Below are positions 48,901-57,205 of a stretch of DNA of 64,000 nucleotides, piece after piece. Numbering within the stretch: position 1 is the stretch's first letter; each line of letters opens with the position of its first letter. The notes below the pieces were generated by a model. That model was not told the origin of the DNA. It was given only the letters and a program-made list of their open reading frames with translations, and did not search any database. The stretch spans positions 3,469,501 through 3,533,500 of the forward strand of contig JAYKKT010000040.1 of the NCBI GenBank assembly GCA_036023115.1, given 5' to 3'. The position numbers and the translations under genes are program-made. Origin of the DNA: Brasenia schreberi (taxonomy: Eukaryota; Streptophyta; Magnoliopsida; Nymphaeales; Cabombaceae).

Positions 48901-51900
48901 AGAAGTGTACGTGGCATTACCTCTTGGGTACAATCTCAACAAGGAGAGACCAATCAAGTATGTAAACTGAACAAAGCCATCTATGATCTAAAGCAATCTC
49001 CCAGAGTGTGATTTAAAAAACTCTGTGATGCCATGGTTAACTTGGGCTACCACAGAAGTACCAATGACCATACATTATTTATAAAAAAGGGCCAAGGGAT
49101 TTCTCTATTAATAGTCTATGTAGATGATATAATTGTTACTGGTGATGACGTAGAAGAAATCAATCTTTTGAAAATAAAATTACATCAATTAGTTTACTTG
49201 AAGGACCTGGGCAGATTGTATTACTCTTGGGCATAGAAGTATTCTACTCAAATAAATGTATATTTCTTACACAAAGAAAATACATGGACCTACTCAAGGA
49301 TACAAAAATGATACTGCAAGCAAAGTGACACCCCAATGAATCCAAATATCAAATTATACCTTGGAGATGCTGAAGATTATAATGATGTCGGTATGTATCA
49401 AAGATTAGTTGGTAAGTTGATCTACCTTACTATTTCTCATTCAGATATTGCTTATTCAGTGGGAATGATGAGTAGATTTATGCATGCCCCTACTAAACAC
49501 CATATACAAGCAGTATAGCGCATTCCAAGATATCTAAAAAGGTCACTAAGTCATGAAATATTATATGCTAATAGAGGGCATCTAGATATTGAAATATTTA
49601 CATATGTAGATTGGGTTGGATATCTAGATATTGAAATATTTCCAGATGTAGATTGGGCAAGATCACATAATGATAGGAAGTCTACTTTTGGCAACATCAC
49701 TATGATCGGTGGAAATATTGTTTCATGAAAGAGTAAAAAGCAAGCAGTAGTGGCTCGATCCAGTGCAAAGGCAGAATATCAAGCCATCGCACAAGGAATG
49801 TGCGAAGGAATATGGTTAAAATCCCTAATGACTAAATTGGATATAAAACCAGACAATATTATTCCTCTTTATTATGACAATAAGGCAGCTAAACAGATTG
49901 CTTCCAATCATGTTTTCCATGAAATAACTAATCACATTGAGATAGATTGTCACTTCATATGTGAGAAGGTTGGACCCAAGGAATTTCAGCTCATCTATAT
50001 CTCTTTGCAAGAACAATGTGAATGTGCTTACTTTCTCATAAAGGCTACCACGAGACCAAATCTTACGAATATCCTTAGGAAGTTGCGAGTTATCGGTATC
50101 TTTCTCTCAACTTGAGGGGAAGTGTTAAAGAGTACATTATCGGGTCTCGGGTCTGGAATGTATTATAATCTAGTATGTGTATTAATCTAAGGTATTTCTG
50201 TCTTTCAAGTTATAATAGCCCTATATAAACCATGCTTAAAGAAAACCTAAAGAGAAGAAGAAACCAACAGCCGTGAGAAACCCGCTACAATGTGGGTGGT
50301 GAACGGCCGACTACTGGGAGTAACATAAAATTTGGTTTATAACACATATCTGAGTCTGTTATAGGAAATCTATTGACTTTTGCAGTCTCCATTATAAACA
50401 ACATTTATCAAGATAACATGAGAAGTCACTTGAACTATTCAGAATCATGATGCCAATATCACTAAATTTTTCATGAGATCAATTTAAGAAACATCTCACA
50501 CAAAATGTTTAGTCCGGCAATCATAGTTTTGGAGACAAGTGGGCCTAAGTAAACCAAGAAGTTGAAGTATTGGAGACAGAGAAGAAAGAATACGAATGGT
50601 AAATTTTGTCCCCTTGGAAAGTGGTTCCCAGGGAGGATTGCATAAAATTTCTCAACTGAAAAAAGAATTACAGCATAGGCCATTATGCCATGTACAAATA
50701 AACTACATATTTACAAGTATCGTGGTAGGCTTTCACCTAAAATACCTGCTTCTATCATTTACTTTCTCGGTTGCAGCAACCATTGCAAGAGGCACCCTAA
50801 ATTTCGACTCTTGGGTTTTTTATGTGAAAAAATAGTAATAAACTGTCCCCAACCAGATGCACGTTTGACAAAATAACCCTTTGAGACATTGAAAATCCGA
50901 TGTTCTTCATAGCTGTCGATTTCAAAACATACCAGCGTTCACAAAGAAAACAATCTTTTAACTCAAAGAGTTCAACTATTTCGGAATGAACCCTGCTTTA
51001 GTTATGCACCTAAGACCAATGATGTTTCATAAACCTAGTCATAATGAAATGACGGACAGCACTTGCTTCAGTGGTTCTCTAATGACGAGGCAAGTCTACA
51101 GGAATTATATTAACCAACACTGAGAAAACATGTATCGCATGATATGGTATCAATATTTTAAGGAAACAGATACAACCATATAAGAAAAATGACAAAAGCA
51201 CACTGGATGGTTTAAAGGTTCACATACAGTTCTTATTGGTTCTTCTGGCCTTCCTGTTGCACAATCTATTATTGTATGGATTCCCACTAATGTGGCTGGT
51301 ATTGTCTCTGGCTTGCTTAAGTCAGCCTGCTTGTTGTTTCCCACAAAAACAAAGATGAAAATTCAGTCAGCAAGTATCATACGACTGTACAGTTAGAACA
51401 AATAAAGAAGGATGATTCAAATATGCAAAACAAACAGGAATCCTATCAGCTCCAACTTAGCATTTTCAGAATCTGGGGAACGAAAAAGCCATACAGGAAG
51501 GGAAACCACAACCTATCACATTAAGCATGAAAAATATTTGGTGCTAAGTATTCCTCTTTGACAGCAAGGGAGAACCGATAGTCCTTTCATTTACCAAGAT
51601 GTTACTCTAGGACCGATAGTCCTTCTCATTTACCAAGATGTTCCTTTAGGAACAGAATGAACATGCACAATACTTTAATATCATGAACTTATGCCCACCT
51701 GCACATTTGTCCATTAGAACCATTTAGACAGATGAAAATTTTATGCTGAATTGACATTCAGAAAGCATTAGACATTATCCTTAATGAATGAGAACAGCAT
51801 TACAACATCTCAAAAAAAAATTACAAAAGCAATACCGTGAGTAGAAAATCTTATCAGCAGTAAGCTTAGTTTTCAAAACTTGTTGGAGAAAGACCTTCTT

Positions 51901-54900
51901 TCAGATCTGAATAAGTTTTCTTGTTACCACGGTTTGATACATGTGTAACCATAAGCGCTATGTTGGAAACTAATGGATCATATGGAATCTATGATAATAT
52001 TTTTTTGCACACACACACACACACAGGCAATACAGACACAGGCATAGGCACCTTTTATGATGACAGGTAAGGGGGAATGAAGTACTAAATCTAATTCTGT
52101 CAACCCACATCTTAACTTTTCCCTATTTTAATTAAGTAAAACAGAAAAGTAAAATATCTTATATGCCATGTACACTGTACTTGAGTTCAATAACTCGCAT
52201 AACATATGGTATTTCCGAAAAAATAGCCACACCAATGTGCCAGAAATATTGAGTAATCGTAGGATGTGCATGTCACATATTTTTTGACATCCACATCAGA
52301 TTTCCTAAGCTAAAAAAGCTAATGCCATCGATGAATCAGTACTGTAAATAATTTAATGTTGTCACATCAACCGAAGGCAACAATACAATATGCAGTGATC
52401 TTGTCATACATAAATATGCTATAATATAACAAAGTAAAAATCATGTCCCATAACACGGATATTAAATGTCTAATGTTCCCAGGAAAATGGAGGTGCAAGT
52501 CTTGCTTGTCTCCTCTTGCTAAGATGGGTATTATCTTCTTTAAAATGAGAAGAAAGAAAAACAGAAAATTTATCAAATCCTGCCATTCCCCCGGCAACAT
52601 TAAGGACAGAGCAATTTGTTAAAATGTAAATGTATTTTATGTTTATTTATGTATTCTCTGTTTTTTATGTATTTACATTTTTATGTAATATTAGAACCAC
52701 GGTCAAAATGACCTTGGTACATGAGGACCAGCCCCCTCCTCTTTACTTTCTCTCTCTCTTTCATTTTCTCTCCTATAAATACAACACTTGTGTAACATAT
52801 TAATTTAAGCCTTATGTGACTAAATAATATTTTATTTTCCACTTCATTGTGCCTTTGTTACATATGATTTATAGTCTTTTTCTAAGGCTTTGTGATTGAC
52901 TTTTTCGGGTGATATTCACCGATCTTTCACTCCTATATTGAAACATCGACTTCATTATATAGTATTAGAGTCATTTTGCGATCGTGTCAATATTGTTCAT
53001 CGCATCGAGAAGTGTGCCGATCATATCTTATAAGTTTACTTGTTTAGTTTTTTTTCTCTTTCAAATATGGATGATAAAGGAGGATTTAACTTTCATTTAA
53101 CACCCTCGAACTACAAAACGTGGGCACAATTTATAGAAAATTATCTATATTTCAAAAAGTTATAAGGCTATCTAAGTGGTTCGAAGGTAGAACCCTCTAT
53201 TAATTTCACACTCGAGAAAAAAGAAGAATATGAAGGAGGTCACAAAACAATCCCATGGGTGCTCATGAATCATGTAAATGAGCATACTAGGGACACCTTA
53301 GCCGATTTCACCAACGCTAAAGAAGCATGGGAATACTTAAAAAATTCCATGTTCAAAGTGACATGGCTCATAAAATAGCATAAAAAGACAAAGTGGTCTC
53401 ACTTATTTTTTGGGTATTGAGGTAACTCGAAATGCTAAAGATTTCTTTTTATCTCAAACTAAATTTGTTAATAACATTGTCCTCGGATAAGGTCTTAATG
53501 ATGATAAAGTTGTTGAGACACATGCGGTAATCAACCAAAAGATGTGACTTTTGGAGAGTTATTAAGTAACCCTACTCCTTAGAGACAGATGGTTGGGGCA
53601 CTCACTTATCTCACCATCACATGTCCACATAGTGCACATGTTGTACATATCTTAAGTCAGTTTCAACATTCTACTAGCTCTGTGCATATGAGTGTCGTTA
53701 TATTGTTCCATATATTCGACAAACTACAACTAAGAGAGTATTTCTATTATCTTATCTTTATTTCAATTAAATGCATATACTGATGCTGCTTAGGGTAGTG
53801 ATATCAATGACAGACACTCTACGATTGATTATTGCATTTTCTTAGCAACTCTCTTATCTCTTGGAAATGAAAAAAAAGGTGTCTCTTTATTCTACTGAAG
53901 CTAAGTACCGCGCAATGGCCAATATGATCACTGAATTAACTTGGCTCATACGACTACTGCACGACTTGGGTACTAGAGACCACTCCAATTTTATACTACG
54001 ATAATAAAAGTATTATGTATATAGCTAACAACCACACGTTTCATGAGCACACCAAACATATCAAGATGGATTGTCGCTACGCTCGTGAAGATCATTTACA
54101 TGGCAATTTGACACTACAATTTGTTAGATCTGATTATAACTCACAGATGTCTTCACCACATCGCTACCCGCTCCACGATTTCAGCTTTTAGTTAGCAAAC
54201 TTTTGGTCATGGAACCATTAGTTTAAGGGGGTGTTAAAATGTAAATGTATTTTCTGTTTATTTATGTATTTACTATTTTTTATGTATTTACATTTTTATG
54301 TAATATTAGAACCAGGGCCAGAATGGCCCTGGTACATGAGGACCAGCCCCCTCCTCTTTACTTCCTCTCTCTCACTCATCCCTCTCTCTTTCATTTTCTC
54401 TCCTATAAATACAACACTAGTGTAACATATTAATTTAAGCCTTGTGTGGCTAAATAATATTTTATTTTTCAATTCAATGTACCTTCATTGTATATGCTTT
54501 ATAGCCTTTTTCTAAGGCTTTGTGATTGACTTTTTCGGGTGATACTCACCGATCTTCCGCTACTACATTGAAGCATCGACTTCATTACACAATCATGAGC
54601 TTGAGCAAGGAACTGAAATAAGCTCAAGGGGGAGTGTAAGAGAAGGTAAAAGCATATGTCAAACTGTTGGAACTGGTATGAATCTAGAGAAACAAAAGAT
54701 TTGTTCCATCTTACTTACATTAACTGTTGTTGCACCCCAATCACGAAGAAAGTCAGCAGGAGCTGGTCGAGGCCTGACTAGGCATCTGACATCATAGCCT
54801 TCATCTAGTGCTCTCCTAACCACTTGACGTCCCAATGTACCAGTAGCCCCAACAACTAATATATTTGTAGATCTAACAGGTGTCCCCGGTGCCATGACAC

Positions 54901-56536
54901 TTGTTAGAGGAGCCTGAGCATTACATGTTAAAGGTACGAAGGACCTACCTAGCCAAAAGAAAGGTGAAAAGTCAGCATCGCAACTTTTGGAATGCAACAC
55001 CATTGTCCAAGGTACAATAAGAAATGAGATAGTGATAAGTGAAAAATTGTTTACCATGAAATAAGATAGAGAAGTCAAAACGAATAGGCATGTGTAAAGT
55101 AAAAGAAATGTCCCTTGTTACTAACATAATACCAGGCAGTTATTCTCATTACATTTTTCAGCACATCATAGCATTTGCAGCAGAACAAGTCATTTGGATA
55201 CAACACCCGCTTCTAACTTTTTTCAGAAAGTCATGAGAAAAATTGACAGCTAAGGCACCAAATACCATTAAAAAAACACAGAAGATATAGTTCTAGGTTA
55301 TTTTCCATGCGTTTGATGGTAAGGGACCATGTTCTATGTTTGGCTTTTCCCAGCTGCACTTGAACAAATAAAAAGGAACATCTTCCACCTGAAATTTTCT
55401 ATCAAAAACCCCAAAGTGGATATGAATTGGTGTCGGCAGACAAAATAGATATAGGAATCAGTGTATTATAAGCAATGAAACAGTTTTCAGACAGAGATAT
55501 ATTAATGCTTTTGTGTACTTCATGTACTTGCTAGAAACTCTTTCTTGGATTGCTTCCCCTGTGCCTTGTACTTCAGAGATTTGCAAACTGACAAGTCAAA
55601 CTACTAAATTGCTAATTCATATTTAAGGTTGTAGTTGGTCGATCACCGAGAAACTGGTAAGATTGCTTTTCCAGAGTGGCCATCCGATAGGCGAGTTCTT
55701 AATTAAAGGCTCACTGAATTGAGTAATCTGGTGCTACGCGTGTCGGATAAAACTGGTTTGGCTTGGACACTGCACATGAGACAGAAAAGCAGAATAACAC
55801 ATTGCAATAGAGTGCATTTCTCTAGATAAAGGGGCGCATTGAAACTGCATCATCAATGAGAAATGGATATATCAAAATTCAGATACCTCTTAATTAGAGA
55901 TATTAGAGCAGATGATGCAGAAGGGACTCAAATATTCATGGAACCAAATAAATGCACCACAAGAAAGCCCATCAATGCAAATGGAATTCAAATATTTAGT
56001 CAAACTCATCAATATACCACAAAGAAACCAGATTCCCAACTGCGGAAACTATTTGAAAACAAACCAATTTCCAACTCCCTATAGTTCCAACTTTCGCCGC
56101 TACTTAGTCATTCTAGTCCTTGGCATTGCCAAAGTAACATAATATATTGACAACAAGTGACACCATTAACCAAAAAAATAATTCGCATAGGCAACCACCG
56201 TTTACGCGTTCAGAAAGAACACCAATAAAAGAGAAACTACATTAGATCAGCCAGAAGAGAGTGCGCTCATTACCTTTCCTGAAATTTTCAAGACTCGATT
56301 GCTATCATGGTCATTAAAGCAGATACGAATAGGAGCACCAATCGCATAATTGGGTATAAAAATTTAGTGGGTGTACCTTGAAACTTCGATTGGGAGTTCC
56401 CATTGATGAATGGCGCGGATATTTGAAAGTGAAATTGCGAAAGAGAGCAACCCCACACGAGAGAAGCGTCGCGATGGCGACAAGCGGAGCGAGCCGTCGA
56501 CAATTTAGGAGGAAGTCTGCTGCAACTCGAAGCCAT
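27726..56536 (-). CDS. HCF244: HCF244: chloroplast atypical SDR/NmrA-like protein required for PSII D1 synthesis
   Basis: Eight exons (minus): 56536-56377, 54948-54719, 51326-51228, 35518-35324, 30099-30007, 29815-29720, 28540-28400, 27902-27726. Together they give 1191 nt, 396 aa (Arabidopsis HCF244 is about 395 aa). Every junction is GT-AG and keeps frame. Residues 1 to about 60 look like a plastid transit peptide. [13 protein letters not shown] (83-95) is the Rossmann dinucleotide motif, followed by [71 protein letters not shown] and the conserved C-terminus [14 protein letters not shown]. Known role: with OHP1 and OHP2 it promotes psbA (D1) translation and PSII assembly at thylakoids. Introns total 27.6 kb, about 96% of the gene, mostly from retrotransposons. 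No stop or frameshift was found in the exons. Confidence 0.95.
28106..28173. repeat. Perfect 17-bp inverted repeat in HCF244 intron 7
   Basis: The arms CTCATGACCATCCATCA (28106-28122) and TGATGGATGGTCATGAG (28157-28173) are exact reverse complements with a 34-base loop. The intron transcript could form a hairpin here. Confidence 0.85.
28400..28540 (-). CDS. HCF244: HCF244 exon 7
   Basis: 47 codons: [20 protein letters not shown] through [17 protein letters not shown]. Acceptor TGTTTAG|GTC, donor GAG|GTATTG. Confidence 0.93.
28541..29719 (-). other. HCF244 intron 6
   Basis: 1179-bp intron. I see no transposon boundary or nested gene in it. Confidence 0.7.
29720..29815 (-). CDS. HCF244: HCF244 exon 6
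   Basis: 32 codons: [20 protein letters not shown] then [12 protein letters not shown]. Acceptor TTTGCAG|GAT, donor GAG|GTATAA. Confidence 0.93.
30007..30099 (-). CDS. HCF244: HCF244 exon 5
   Basis: 31 codons: [20 protein letters not shown] then [11 protein letters not shown]. Acceptor CTCTGCAG|GGT is only 22 bp from the end of Copia A; donor CAG|GTCCAT. Confidence 0.93.
30122..30448 (+). repeat. 5' LTR of Copia A
   Basis: Begins TGTTAGAAGACGTGAAGAAT and ends TGATTATGACA, followed by the primer-binding site. Its first bases on the minus strand read TTCTAACA, next to the exon 5 acceptor. Confidence 0.93.
30449..34390 (+). pseudogene. Degenerate Copia gag-pol of element A
   Basis: Gag-like helix-rich frame at about 30937-31155. 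A CSHCGK zinc-knuckle remnant is near 31340 and a protease block [13 protein letters not shown] near 31625. Integrase remnants are at about 31900-32500. RT includes DHTLFIKRG and [17 protein letters not shown] (33380-33560), and RNase H includes [20 protein letters not shown] (33985 on). Stops and frame changes interrupt all regions. Confidence 0.9.
34391..34770 (+). repeat. 3' LTR of Copia A
   Basis: Same ends as the 5' LTR (TGTTAGAAGACG ... GATTCTGACA), about 50 bp longer because of the internal 52-bp duplication. Confidence 0.93.
34771..35323 (-). other. Remainder of HCF244 intron 4 with poly-G run
   Basis: Native intron sequence left of Copia A's insertion point. Includes a G-homopolymer-rich tract at 35001-35027 (interrupted once by CA) next to a TG-rich segment. 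Confidence 0.6.
35001..35027. repeat. Poly-G tract
   Basis: GGGGGGCA followed by about 19 G residues. Long G runs are error-prone in sequencing, so the length is uncertain. Confidence 0.85.
35324..35518 (-). CDS. HCF244: HCF244 exon 4
   Basis: 65 codons starting [20 protein letters not shown] and ending RLCGFMQ. Acceptor TATTTAG|GTG, donor CAG|GTAGTG. It is separated from exon 3 by the 15.7-kb intron. Confidence 0.93.
36733..38211. mobile_element. Possible decayed DNA transposon bounded by CTATAGCGG-rich blocks
   Basis: A left block (36733-36832) repeats GCTATAGCGG/ACGCTATAGCGGG/CACTATAGCGCCGC. A right block (38140-38211) has the motif mostly inverted: CGCTACCGCTATATC, GACCGCTAAC, AACCGCTATTG. 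Paired, oppositely oriented short repeats at two ends 1.4 kb apart are a subterminal-repeat pattern of hAT-like or Mutator-like elements. I found no transposase and no clean target duplication, so this is an inference. It lies in HCF244 intron 3. Confidence 0.4.
38231..38396 (-). mobile_element. Internally deleted RTE derivative: LINE 5' end fused to 3' end
   Basis: On the minus strand it starts like the 5' leader of RTE copy A (AACTCC.CCCATGTAA..., GGAGGAGGGTTG.GT.AGGC) and switches at about 38298 to the 3' terminus (TTTGTGGAAACAAAGAATC, then AGCCGACCCCATCTAGTATT and a GTTGTTGTTAT tail). Both ends are present in about 166 bp with the ~3 kb in between absent: a small non-autonomous, LINE-dependent element. 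Confidence 0.85.
38472..38714 (+). repeat. 5' LTR of Copia B
   Basis: TGTTAAAGAGTAC... with CTATATAAACC (TATA-like) at about 38570. Followed by TGGTATCATAACC. Confidence 0.85.
41100..41345 (-). repeat. Minisatellite in element I
   Basis: Eight or so variants of a 25-33 bp unit whose plus-strand core is AACCTTCCTGGTTGTACACATTTTTC.. The same CCTTCCTGGCTGT core is in element II. Confidence 0.8.
41343..41490 (-). pseudogene. Captured PPR-repeat fragment in element I
   Basis: Minus-strand translation gives [20 protein letters not shown] followed by [20 protein letters not shown], a clear PLS-type pentatricopeptide repeat pattern (..N.LV..Y.K.GD...A.K.FDEM..RN). It lies downstream of the dynamin piece in the same orientation. 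Confidence 0.8.
41534..41632 (-). pseudogene. Captured dynamin-related (DRP1-like) N-terminal fragment in element I
   Basis: An ATG at 41632 starts MENLISLV, the start of plant DRP1/phragmoplastin proteins. After a gap and frame change comes [18 protein letters not shown], the dynamin P-loop (GGQS.GKS). The roughly 25 residues that normally separate them are missing. The GTPase cannot be made from this piece. It was transferred into the retroelement from a host gene. Confidence 0.75.
43860..44350 (-). repeat. Minisatellite in element II
   Basis: More than ten imperfect units with plus-strand core AGCAGCCATCCTGGCTGTCACA, each about 28-32 bp, grading at the left into CAGCCTTCTTGGCTG units. It lies beside the polypurine tract, as in element I. 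Confidence 0.9.
45370..45551 (-). pseudogene. Captured PPR-repeat exon in element II
   Basis: Minus-strand open frame [20 protein letters not shown], then [20 protein letters not shown] and [15 protein letters not shown]: textbook PLS-type PPR units. It is preceded by TTTCCAG, which looks like a retained intron acceptor. Downstream minus-strand open sequence (45194-44880) may come from the same capture, but I do not recognise it. Confidence 0.85.
46011..46312 (-). repeat. LTR of element II (5' LTR in element orientation)
   Basis: 302 bp, TGTTGAAAACG...TTCTTCAACA on the plus strand, flanked by TGGTATCAGAG on the minus strand and by AGCTT. Confidence 0.93.
50123..50329 (+). repeat. 3' LTR of Copia B (right end eroded)
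   Basis: TGTTAAAGAGTACATTATCG... matching the 5' LTR to GGAGTAAC. The following ~35 bp of the 5' LTR are not found. Confidence 0.85.
50330..51227 (-). other. Left-over native sequence of HCF244 intron 3
   Basis: No transposon boundary or gene recognised. Ends at the exon 3 donor. Confidence 0.6.
51228..51326 (-). CDS. HCF244: HCF244 exon 3
   Basis: 33 codons: [20 protein letters not shown] followed by [13 protein letters not shown]. Acceptor AAGCAG|GCT, donor ACT|GTATGT. Confidence 0.93.
51327..52616 (-). other. HCF244 intron 2, native part
   Basis: Contains a local imperfect duplication of about 38 bp (ACCGATAGTCCTT.TCATTTACCAAGATGTT.C near 51573-51650) and a short (AC)n run at 52011-52026. 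No gene. Confidence 0.6.
52617..54589 (+). mobile_element. Internally deleted Copia retrotransposon C (HCF244 intron 2)
   Basis: The 5' LTR is 52617-52959 and the 3' LTR 54232-54589 (TGTTAAAATGTAAATG ... GACTTCATTA.A), with a near-identical 5-bp flank CAATT/CAATC. A primer-binding-like TAGTATTAGAGTC follows the 5' LTR and TTTAAGGGGG precedes the 3' LTR. The 1.27-kb interior starts with gag ([20 protein letters not shown] at 53069) and jumps near 53390 directly to late RT ([20 protein letters not shown] in mixed frame) and RNase H ([20 protein letters not shown]), so protease, integrase and most of RT are gone. Antisense to HCF244. Confidence 0.92.
54719..54948 (-). CDS. HCF244: HCF244 exon 2 (Rossmann motif)
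   Basis: Acceptor GGCTAG|GT restores phase 1 from exon 1. Encodes [20 protein letters not shown] and DWGATTVN, then donor AAT|GTAAGT. Confidence 0.9.
54949..56376 (-). other. HCF244 intron 1
   Basis: 1428 bp, no recognisable transposon or gene. An in-frame extension upstream of exon 2 is open but is excluded because only the GGCTAG acceptor restores phase 1. Confidence 0.65.
56377..56536 (-). CDS. HCF244: HCF244 exon 1 (transit peptide)
   Basis: Starts [20 protein letters not shown]. Ser/Arg-rich, with few acidic residues. Ends CAAG|GTACAC in phase 1. The upstream leader carries (GAGC)n(GA)n on the plus strand. Confidence 0.85.
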
Positions 56537-56546
56537 CGACCACCCG

Positions 56547-56584
56547 AGCGAGCGAGCGAGCGAGAGAGAGAGAGAGAGAGAGAG
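56547..56584. repeat. (GAGC)n(GA)n repeat in the HCF244 5' leader
   Basis: Just upstream of the HCF244 start codon. On the transcribed strand it is a CT-rich leader, common in plant genes. Confidence 0.9.
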
Positions 56585-56806
56585 GCCAATTGATTAAGCA
56601 GCGTGTGTGAGCAATGGTCCAACCACGTTGCTCGTTTTCCCTACAAACGGATTATGTTCACTCTTCTCCAACAGAAACAGGGTTGCTCATGGATCGGTTG
56701 ACCTCACAAGACCCAACTCGCTCCGTTCTCAATATTCCGTGTAGCAGGTGGATCTGAAACGTCTGATCTGCAGCCATTTTCACAGGAGTACCTACTGTGG
56801 CTCCAT

Positions 56807-56817
56807 CTATTTATATA
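56807..56817 (-). promoter_or_regulatory. HCF244: Candidate TATA box of HCF244
   Basis: Minus-strand TATATAAATAG about 270 bp before the HCF244 ATG. That would give a leader of roughly 240 nt containing the CT-rich tract. A SINE starts 10 bp further upstream. Confidence 0.45.
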
Positions 56818-56826
56818 ATAAAAGAG

Positions 56827-56960
56827 ACCAGCTACACCCAGAGGGTAAGCTCAACGGCAGGGCGCTCTAACAACGATACTGTTGGTGGGGAGTTCAACCC
56901 CCAGAGGGCGTATGTATGGGTCTGCGTGGTTAGGCTTCGGCCTCCTCTTGTAACCAAAAA
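56827..56960 (+). mobile_element. tRNA-derived SINE, copy 3 (best preserved)
   Basis: GGTAAGCTCAACGGCAGGGCG (box A region, 56845-56860), then GGGGAGTTCAACCCCC (box B, about 56887-56902), AGAGGGCGTATGTATGGG, GGCTTCGGCCTCCTCTTGTA and an A-rich tail. Flanked by AAAAGAG (56820-56826 and 56961-56967). A tRNA-like head, a unique body, an A tail and a target duplication define a SINE. Confidence 0.8.
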
Positions 56961-57089
56961 AAAAGAGTCTAGTTGGTTGTGGTTTGGCTTCGTTCGCCTG
57001 GTTTGAGTTTGGTTGTGTTGGGTTCAGCTTAGCCCACACAAAAAGTATATCAACAAGGAGTGCATGGCTTGACTAGGCTGATAAAGAGC

Positions 57090-57205
57090 TCTTTTTCAGG
57101 TACATCGAGAGGCCAAAGCCAGGTATGCACGCCCTGAGAGTCGAACTCGTGGTCACTTCACACAAGTAAAGAGCCCTGCACTATCGCCCTGAGTGCAACT
57201 AGGAT
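57090..57205 (-). mobile_element. tRNA-derived SINE, copy 4
   Basis: Minus strand: ACGAGTTCGACTCTCAGGGC (box B GAGTTCGACTC), GCGTGCATACCTGGC, TTTGGCCTCTCGATGTACCTGAAAA. It is a diverged relative of the copy at 56827, in opposite orientation and 130 bp away. Confidence 0.6.

Larger units (their letters stand above)
38917..50090 (+). pseudogene. Degenerate gag-pol of Copia B, in three separated pieces
   Basis: Gag at about 38917-39540 ([20 protein letters not shown]). A knuckle remnant is near 39670 and an integrase start ([16 protein letters not shown]) near 40165. [18 protein letters not shown] is cut at 40551 and resumes at 42144 with QNGIAERKN. Integrase continues to [20 protein letters not shown] (42366 on). 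RT after the LINE reads [20 protein letters not shown] (48775 on) and [16 protein letters not shown] (49120). RNase H reads [20 protein letters not shown] (49745 on). It is not functional. Confidence 0.9.
38472..50329 (+). mobile_element. Copia-type LTR retrotransposon B, host of a three-level nest (HCF244 intron 3)
   Basis: The 5' LTR starts TGTTAAAGAGTACACTATCG at 38472 and runs to about 38714, followed by the primer-binding site TGGTATCATAACC. The 3' LTR starts at 50123 after TTGAGGGGAAG and can be followed to about 50329; its last ~35 bp appear lost or rearranged, and no matching 5-bp duplication was found. Internal gag-pol is interrupted by element I (40552-42138) in integrase and by RTE copy C (42891-48498) between integrase and RT. 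Removing both leaves about 4.7 kb, normal for Copia. It is antisense to HCF244. Stops and frameshifts are frequent, and a short tandem repeat (two copies of CTAGATATTGAAATATTT.CA) sits in RNase H near 49580-49660. Confidence 0.93.

Noticed and set aside
55000..55078. Upstream in-frame start for HCF244 exon 2 (intronless N-terminus)
   Set aside because: The extension is hydrophobic and unlike a transit peptide. The GGCTAG acceptor joins in phase to a good targeting exon at 56536.
56889..56900. A functional tRNA gene near 56840-56900
   Set aside because: Box A and box B are present, but there is no cloverleaf or acceptor stem, and the A-rich tail plus target duplication identify a SINE.
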